From Treponema brennaborense DSM 12168 (GTDB lineage: Bacteria > Spirochaetota > Spirochaetia > Treponematales > Treponemataceae): a stretch of 64,000 bases of DNA. Of the stretch, positions 58,922 to 64,000 are shown piece after piece. Position 1 is the first letter of the stretch. Every line of letters begins with the position of its first letter. The notes beneath the pieces were generated by a model, which saw only the letters and a list, made by a program, of their open reading frames with translations, searched no databases and was not told where the DNA came from. The stretch is taken from NCBI RefSeq assembly GCF_000212415.1, contig NC_015500.1, positions 2,728,001-2,792,000 of the forward strand. The letters run 5' to 3'. The translations under genes and the position numbers were made by a program.

Positions 58922-60643
58922 ATGCGGAAAATCTTTGCCAAATGCGCGTCGCTCGACGCGCGCTGCCGAAGCGAATACGGACTTACCGAAGACATTATGA
59001 TGGAAAACGCGGCGGCGGCGCTTGAAGCCGAAGTCCGCCGCTTTCTCTCTGCACAACCGAACGGTATGCAGCCGTGCGGTACGCAGCCGAACAGTACGCA
59101 GCCGTGCAGCGGACAGTTGCAGTCGCTCAAAACGCAGCCGTGCGGCGGACAGTTGCAGTCGCTCAAAACGCTGCCGTGCGGCGGCCAATCGTGCGGCGCG
59201 GCGGACGTCCTGATCGTAACCGGAAGCGGCAACAACGGAGCCGACGGCTGGGCACTCGCGCGACGGCTGACCGGTACCTGTATCCCGGCGATTTATCCGG
59301 TGAAAGAACCCGCTTCCGCACAATGCATCGCACAGGCAGCCCGTGCCGAAAAAAGCGGCGTACGCGTCGTCCGGACGATTGTCCCTTGCCGCGTATTGGT
59401 CGAATGCATTTCGGGCAGCGGATTTTCCGGAAAACCGGCACCGGAAACGGAAGCACTGCTCACCGAGTTGAACGGCACGAACGCGTACCGCATCGCGTGC
59501 GACGTGCCGTGCGGCGTGGACGGCAGGGGAACCGTAAACGGCACCGCGTTCAACGCCGACGTTACCGTTACGATGGGCGCGCTCAAAACGGCGCTCGTAA
59601 GCGACGAAGCCAAAGATCATATCGGAAGCATTATCGTCGCCGACCTCGGAATCGGACGCGCCCGATACGAAAACACGGCAACGGACGCGCACACCGGCGC
59701 CGGCGTTTTGCCCGGAACGAGCGATGCGGCAGGAGCACAAAGCCGGGACGCCGTACCCGATGCCCCCGCGGCACCCGACTCGGCTGAAGCGCCCGCCGCG
59801 CCGTTTTCCGTACCGGAACCGGAACTGTTTCTGCTAGAACGAGGCGACGTCCGCCTGCCGCTCAGAACGGGACGCAACACCTGGAAAAACGCGTTCGGCC
59901 ACTGCGCCGTTTTTTCGGGAGAAAAAGACGGCGCTTCGATACTCGCCGCAAGCGCCGCGCTCGCGTTCGGCGCGGGACTGGCAACGCTGGTTCAAACACT
60001 GAAACGCCCCGTCCGCTGCCCGCCGAGCATCATGTACGGCGAAACACTGCCGGAAAGCACGACGGCGCTCCTTGCGGGGCCGGGGCTCGGTGCCGGAACG
60101 GAATCCGCCGTTACGCACATTGCCGCGCGGCCGGAACTTCCCTGCGTACTCGACGCGGATATGCTCAGACATCCGGCACTAAAAACGCTGCTGGAAAACC
60201 GCCGCGCCGGGTGCGTCGTTACACCGCACCCGGGCGAACTGCGCGCGCTGCTTGAACGGTGCGGCTTCGGGGAACCGAGCGCCGAAGACATACGGAAACA
60301 CCGGATCGAATTACTGCGCGCATTCTGCGCGCGCTACCCGAACGTAACGCTCGTCTCCAAAGGCGCGAACACGTTCGTCGCCGACGCACAGCGGATTTCG
60401 GTCTTTACCGGCGGAACGGGCGCCCTTTCAAAAGCAGGCAGCGGAGACGTTCTGGCGGGACTTATCTGCGCGCTGCTCGCCCAAGGGTATGCGCCGCGGG
60501 AAGCGGCGGAAACGGCGGTGTTCGTCCACGGAACGGCGGGCGCCCGCGCGACGGAACCGGGCGGAGTCGCCTCCTACGGGCTTATCCCGGAACTGCTCAT
60601 CGAAGCGGTGCGGACGTTCCGAGCGGAACGGGCGAACGTTTAA
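58922..60643 (+). CDS. nnr: Bifunctional NAD(P)H-hydrate epimerase / ADP-dependent dehydratase
   Basis: A 573-residue metabolite-repair enzyme that converts damaged NAD(P)HX back to NAD(P)H. The N-terminal epimerase (about 1-235) has ILIVTGSGNNGADGWALA-type motif and IACDVPCGVDG. The C-terminal ADP-dependent dehydratase (about 300-565) has GHCAVFSGEKDGA, VVTPHPGELRALL, LVSKGANT and GGTGALSKAGSGDVLAG. A Gln/Pro/Cys-rich repeat insertion (about 45-88, including GQLQSLKTQPCG and GQLQSLKTLPCG) interrupts the epimerase, and an Ala/Pro/Asp linker (about 265-300) lies between domains. Four bases after the AI-2E gene. Its stop shares TTAA with convergent luxS. Confidence 0.92.
   Translation: MRKIFAKCASLDARCRSEYGLTEDIMMENAAAALEAEVRRFLSAQPNGMQPCGTQPNSTQPCSGQLQSLKTQPCGGQLQSLKTLPCGGQSCGAADVLIVTGSGNNGADGWALARRLTGTCIPAIYPVKEPASAQCIAQAARAEKSGVRVVRTIVPCRVLVECISGSGFSGKPAPETEALLTELNGTNAYRIACDVPCGVDGRGTVNGTAFNADVTVTMGALKTALVSDEAKDHIGSIIVADLGIGRARYENTATDAHTGAGVLPGTSDAAGAQSRDAVPDAPAAPDSAEAPAAPFSVPEPELFLLERGDVRLPLRTGRNTWKNAFGHCAVFSGEKDGASILAASAALAFGAGLATLVQTLKRPVRCPPSIMYGETLPESTTALLAGPGLGAGTESAVTHIAARPELPCVLDADMLRHPALKTLLENRRAGCVVTPHPGELRALLERCGFGEPSAEDIRKHRIELLRAFCARYPNVTLVSKGANTFVADAQRISVFTGGTGALSKAGSGDVLAGLICALLAQGYAPREAAETAVFVHGTAGARATEPGGVASYGLIPELLIEAVRTFRAERANV
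59047..59182 (+). repeat. In-frame tandem repeats inside nnr
   Basis: A 36-bp unit (12 codons) is tandem at 59111-59146 and 59147-59182 with a single base difference (Gln to Leu). Immediately before it, at about 59062-59110, are degenerate 15-bp units encoding QPCGT, QPNST and QPCSG. All lengths are multiples of three, so the frame is kept. Confidence 0.95.
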
Positions 60644-61119
60644 TCGGGATAATTCAAGTGCGCGTCGGTAATACCGTACAGCGTCGCGTCCAAAAAACGT
60701 TTCGCAAGCAATTTTGCCATCGGCAGATTCATGTCCAGATAATTACCGCAATCCTTTGCCGAAGCGCCCGGAACCGCTCCGCAAAAATCACGGACGAACT
60801 CGAACAGTTCGGTTATCAGCGGCACTGCGGCGCGCGACGTATACGAGCCGGCTAACAGCAGGTAAAACCCCGTTCGGCAGCCCATCGGCCCGAAGTACAC
60901 CGTCTTCGCCTTAAAATCAGGATGATTGCGCAAAAACGTCGCGCCCAAATGTTCTATCGTATGAATTTCGGCCGTATTCATAACCGGCTCGTCGTTCGGA
61001 CTGGTCATGCGTATATCGAACGTCGTGATCGGCGCGCCGCCGAACGTATCAATCCGGGAAACGTACAAGCCCGGTTCCAGCCGCAGATGATCGACCGTAA
61101 AACTTGCAATTTTTTCCAT
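60640..61119 (-). CDS. luxS: S-ribosylhomocysteine lyase
   Basis: A 159-residue metalloenzyme that splits S-ribosylhomocysteine into homocysteine and DPD, the AI-2 precursor. Metal ligands H53, H57 (HTIEHL) and C124 (AKDCGNY), catalytic Glu56 and Cys81 (GPMGCRTGFYL) are all present. Full length. GGTGAT precedes the ATG. An AI-2E family permease lies 2 kb away on the other strand, which is suggestive only. Confidence 0.96.
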   Translation of the reverse strand: MEKIASFTVDHLRLEPGLYVSRIDTFGGAPITTFDIRMTSPNDEPVMNTAEIHTIEHLGATFLRNHPDFKAKTVYFGPMGCRTGFYLLLAGSYTSRAAVPLITELFEFVRDFCGAVPGASAKDCGNYLDMNLPMAKLLAKRFLDATLYGITDAHLNYPD

Positions 61120-61282
61120 ATCCGTATCACCTCGTTTTTTTCGGAACGCAGAAACGCCCGTTTTACGGCGGCGTCCAGGATTCCGATCTCATTTTCAGTT
61201 CCCAGTATACGCCGCACGCCGCGCACTGTCAAAGGGAATCCGCTTCAAACGGGAATTCCGCAGGGACCGCCGCAACCGAAAA

Positions 61283-61296
61283 GTGTTCGTTAACAC
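61283..61296. promoter_or_regulatory. Distal copy of gal operator-like motif
   Basis: GTGTTCGTTAACAC, 13 of 14 bases identical to the motif overlapping the galK transcription start, 147 bp upstream of it (about 14 helical turns). The 337-bp gap 61120-61456 also holds a hairpin, TTTACCGG/CCGGTAAA (61339-61370). Confidence 0.5.
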
Positions 61297-61395
61297 GGCG
61301 ATTCCGGCGCTCGTGCCGAGAAACACGAAACCGCCTGATTTACCGGCAAAAAGTCCCGTTTTCCGGTAAATTCGCCGAATTTATGTAAAAAGTGC

Positions 61396-61424
61396 TTGCA
61401 TTGGCACCCTCAGTGAAGTATAAT
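61396..61424 (+). promoter_or_regulatory. Promoter of galKT
   Basis: TTGCAT (61396-61401), 17 nt, consensus TATAAT (61419-61424). Confidence 0.8.
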
Positions 61425-61429
61425 AATGC

Positions 61430-61443
61430 GTGTACGTTAACAC
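61430..61443. promoter_or_regulatory. Proximal gal operator-like motif
   Basis: GTGTACGTTAACAC immediately after the -10 and over the predicted transcription start, the classic repressor position. LacI/GalR-like in look; the regulator is not in the window. Confidence 0.5.
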
Positions 61444-61456
61444 ACTAGGAGGCTGT

Positions 61457-62692
61457 ATGAAAACTGATTATACCGCGCTTGTTGCATATGCGGAAACGGA
61501 TATTTCCCTTCTGAAAAAAGCATTCGGCACGTTGTTTGAATCCAAATACGGTACATCGGATGAAGAGATTCATTTTTACGCCGCCCCAGCCCGCATCAAT
61601 ATCATCGGAGAACACATCGATTACAACGGCGGCAAGGTATTTCCCGCCGCCATAGACAAATACATATACCTTGCACTGCGCCGGCGCACCGATGCGACCG
61701 TCAAATACGACGACGTCAGGTTTCCCGGAGAATTCTCGTTCAGCATAACCGATAATTTCACGTACAAAAAGGAAAACGATTACTGTAATTATCTGAACGG
61801 AATCCTGACCATTCTCAAGGACCGCGGATTCACCTTTGAAACGGGATTTGAGGCGCTGTTTTTCAGCTGCATACCGGCCGGCGGGGGAATTTCATCCTCA
61901 TCGGCGCTGGAATGCTGTTTCGCCTACGCGGTGAGCGATCTGTACGGTCTCGGCATCGACGGTGTGGAAATTGCAAAAATCGGACAGGAATCCGAACACC
62001 GTTTTATGAACGTAAACTGCGGCATCATGGATCAGTTCATCATTGCGACGGCAAAAAAAGAAACCGCGATTCTGCTCGATTGTGCGACGCTTGAGTATCA
62101 GTACGTTCCGCTAAAACTGGGCGACTACCGGTTCGTCGTCATGAACACGAATAAAAAGCGGCAGCTGAGCGACTCCAAATACAACGAGCGCGTCTCCGAA
62201 TGCAAAATCGGGCTCGGCGTGATAAACGCGAAACTGACTTCGCTCGGCAAAAAAACGGTGCCGGATCTGTGTTCGCTCTCATCGCAGGATTTTGCCGAAT
62301 TGCAGGACAGCGTCAAAGATCCGATCATTTTGAAGCGGATCCGCCACTGCGTTACCGAAAACGAGCGGGTTTATAAAGCCGTCGCCGCGCTGAAAGCGGG
62401 AGCGCTCGCGGACCTCGGCGTGCTGATGAACGCGTCGCACGACTCGCTGCGCAACGATTACGAAACGACGGGAATCGAACTCGACACGCTCCATGAAGAA
62501 GCGAACAAAACGGCGGGCTGCCTCGGTTCGCGCGTAACCGGCGCCGGATTCGGCGGTTGTGCGATCGCACTGATCCATAAAGACGGTTATAACGATTTTG
62601 TCAAAAAAGTCGGCGCCGCGTATAAAGATAAAATAGGCTACGAAGCGACTTTTTTTGAATGCGGCACCGGCGGCGGCGCACATTCGATTTAA
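61457..62692 (+). CDS. galK: Galactokinase
   Basis: A 411-residue GHMP kinase making galactose-1-phosphate from galactose and ATP. Galactose signature APARINIIGEHIDYNGG, ATP loop IPAGGGISSSSALE and C-terminal RVTGAGFGGCA are present. The start is ATG 61457 with AGGAGG 5-10 nt upstream. It forms an operon with galT. It complements the GH112 route, which yields Gal-1-P directly; free galactose would need GalK. A strong promoter with an operator-like motif suggests sugar control. Confidence 0.94.
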   Translation: MKTDYTALVAYAETDISLLKKAFGTLFESKYGTSDEEIHFYAAPARINIIGEHIDYNGGKVFPAAIDKYIYLALRRRTDATVKYDDVRFPGEFSFSITDNFTYKKENDYCNYLNGILTILKDRGFTFETGFEALFFSCIPAGGGISSSSALECCFAYAVSDLYGLGIDGVEIAKIGQESEHRFMNVNCGIMDQFIIATAKKETAILLDCATLEYQYVPLKLGDYRFVVMNTNKKRQLSDSKYNERVSECKIGLGVINAKLTSLGKKTVPDLCSLSSQDFAELQDSVKDPIILKRIRHCVTENERVYKAVAALKAGALADLGVLMNASHDSLRNDYETTGIELDTLHEEANKTAGCLGSRVTGAGFGGCAIALIHKDGYNDFVKKVGAAYKDKIGYEATFFECGTGGGAHSI

Positions 62693-62713
62693 CGGTAATA
62701 GGGAAACGGCATC

Positions 62714-64000
62714 ATGATATACCAATTGATTCAGGAACTTACGGAATACGGTCTCAGCCGCGCGCTCATACAGCCGCAGGACCGTATCTACACGGTAAAC
62801 CGACTTTTCACACTGTTCAAACTTGCAGGCAGTAGTGAAGCGCTTCCCGCGCCGCGCCGGATTCCCGCCGGATCGAAAACGATTGCACTGGAACCGATTT
62901 TGACCCGAATGCTCGATTATGCGTATGAACACGGACTCATAGAAGAAAATTCCGTTGTATACCGGGATCTCTTTGACACTCAGATAATGGCGTGCTTAAC
63001 ACCTCCTCCTTCTGCCGTTATCCGGGAATTCAACGAGCGATACAACGTATCACCCGAACGTGCAACCGAATGGTTCTATGAGTATTCGTGTAATACGGAT
63101 TATATACGGCGCTACCGCATCGCAAAGGATATCAAGTGGACCGTTTCCACCGAATACGGCGAGCTCGATATTACGATCAACCTTTCAAAACCTGAAAAAG
63201 ATCCCAAAGCGATCGCGGCGGCAAAGTCAAACCCGCAAACCGGCTATCCCAAATGCCAGTTGTGCGTTGAAAACGAAGGATACGGCGGCCGACTTGATCA
63301 TCCCGCACGCGCAACTCACCGTATCATTCCCGTCACCATCAACGGTTCGCAATGGGGATTCCAGTATTCGCCGTACGTATACTACAACGAACACTGCATC
63401 GTTTTGAACAGCGAGCATACGCCCATGGTCATCGACCGGGCGGCGTTTGTCAAACTGTTCGACTTTGTGCGTCAGTTCCCGCATTACATCGTGGGTTCCA
63501 ACGCGGATCTCCCCATTGTGGGCGGTTCCATTTTATCGCACGAACATTTTCAGGGCGGCAATTACGAGTTTCCCATGGCGCGCGCTGAAATCGAAACGCA
63601 ATTCAGCATGAAAGCTTTTCCCGACGTACACGCGGGCATCGTAAAATGGCCCATGTCCGTCATCAGACTGCGGCACGAAGATCCGGCACGGCTGGTGGAA
63701 GCCGCCGACTTGATATTGACCAAGTGGCGGAAGTACACCGACGCAGATGCGTTCGTTTTTGCCGAAACGGACGGAATTCCGCACAATACGATCACGCCCA
63801 TAGCGCGCCGTCGCGGTGCCGAATATGAAATAGACCTCGCGCTCCGCAACAATATCACGACGGAAGAACATCCGCTCGGCGTCTTCCATCCGCATCAGAA
63901 TCTGCATCATATCAAAAAAGAAAACATCGGGCTGATCGAAGTAATGGGTTTGGCGATTCTGCCGGCCCGTCTTGAACGGGAACTGGAACTGCTTGCCGAC
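62714..64000 (+). CDS. galT: Galactose-1-phosphate uridylyltransferase, type 2 (C-terminus outside window)
   Basis: The frame from ATG 62714 stays open for 429 codons to the window edge. It is the long, Firmicute-like GalT family 2. The start MIYQLIQELTEYGL, the active-site region GGSILSHEHFQGG, and PLGVFHPHQNLHHIKKENIGLIEVMGLAILPARL are diagnostic. It exchanges UMP between UDP-glucose and Gal-1-P, so it would consume the Gal-1-P made by GalK and by the GH112 phosphorylase. Follows galK by 21 bp. Typical family length is about 490-500, so 60-70 residues are missing. Confidence 0.93.
   Translation, partial: MIYQLIQELTEYGLSRALIQPQDRIYTVNRLFTLFKLAGSSEALPAPRRIPAGSKTIALEPILTRMLDYAYEHGLIEENSVVYRDLFDTQIMACLTPPPSAVIREFNERYNVSPERATEWFYEYSCNTDYIRRYRIAKDIKWTVSTEYGELDITINLSKPEKDPKAIAAAKSNPQTGYPKCQLCVENEGYGGRLDHPARATHRIIPVTINGSQWGFQYSPYVYYNEHCIVLNSEHTPMVIDRAAFVKLFDFVRQFPHYIVGSNADLPIVGGSILSHEHFQGGNYEFPMARAEIETQFSMKAFPDVHAGIVKWPMSVIRLRHEDPARLVEAADLILTKWRKYTDADAFVFAETDGIPHNTITPIARRRGAEYEIDLALRNNITTEEHPLGVFHPHQNLHHIKKENIGLIEVMGLAILPARLERELELLAD

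Noticed and set aside
59047-59182. Possible CRISPR-like array
   Set aside because: The repeats are directly adjacent without spacers, lie in frame inside nnr, and no cas genes are present.
1-64000. tRNA, rRNA or transposase genes
   Set aside because: I looked for T-loop-like GGTTCGAATCC patterns, rRNA signatures and DDE-type proteins and recognised none; a covariance-model scan was not possible.

Overview
This is a gene-dense chromosomal window of about 52% GC (estimated by eye). It most resembles a host-associated Treponema (Spirochaetes); Treponema brennaborense or a close relative is my best guess. The reasons are an archaeal-type PheS, a spirochaetal DUF5312-like protein, exported proteins with Treponema-style signal peptides, an M23 peptidase-bactofilin-YaaR-RicT operon, and a sugar-binding protein with an AGGG start. 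The species is inferred, not shown. I found no rRNA, tRNA, CRISPR array, insertion sequence or prophage. Genes at both ends are cut by the window edge.

Layout. 1-13.5 kb: two carboxylate-type permeases, a GH3 glycosidase with inverted domain order, a GNAT-like acyltransferase, a peroxiredoxin behind a PerR-like box, an O6-alkylguanine methyltransferase, an alpha/beta hydrolase, the electron-bifurcating NfnAB pair, and an acyl-CoA synthetase. 13.5-26.6 kb: a minus-strand run (DUF5312-like, GGDEF, rhomboid, two exported proteins, PheS), a CHASE2 adenylate cyclase, and a divergent operon encoding a lipoprotein, an SLH-like exported protein, a beta-barrel protein and a FecR-domain protein. 26.6-36.6 kb: a glycosyltransferase, Dus, TatD, the M23/bactofilin operon, a methyltransferase, an outer-membrane protein and a MATE exporter.

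36.7-47.5 kb is the most coherent metabolic locus: an N-acetylhexosamine 1-kinase-like protein, an AraC regulator, an ABC sugar-binding protein with two permeases, a GH112 galacto-N-biose/lacto-N-biose phosphorylase, an anaerobic sulfatase-maturating radical SAM enzyme and a Cys-type sulfatase without a signal peptide. Galactokinase and a type-2 galactose-1-phosphate uridylyltransferase lie at 61.4-64 kb. Together they suggest import of a (possibly sulfated) mucin-core or milk-type disaccharide, desulfation in the cytoplasm, phosphorolysis to Gal-1-P and HexNAc, and entry into the Leloir pathway. No transport ATPase and no GalE is present in the window.

47.6-61 kb: an M29 aminopeptidase, an Rsm22-like methyltransferase, a MerR regulator, Der, PtsI, a HisA-HisI-HisE fusion with HisD, an acyltransferase, an AI-2E family permease, fused NAD(P)HX repair enzymes and LuxS.

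Two patterns run through the window. First, about 13 genes have a sigma70-type -10 box 5-7 nt before the start codon and no Shine-Dalgarno sequence, which predicts leaderless mRNAs. Second, short tandem duplications of about 18-40 bp recur in intergenic regions and, in frame, inside otherwise conserved enzymes.
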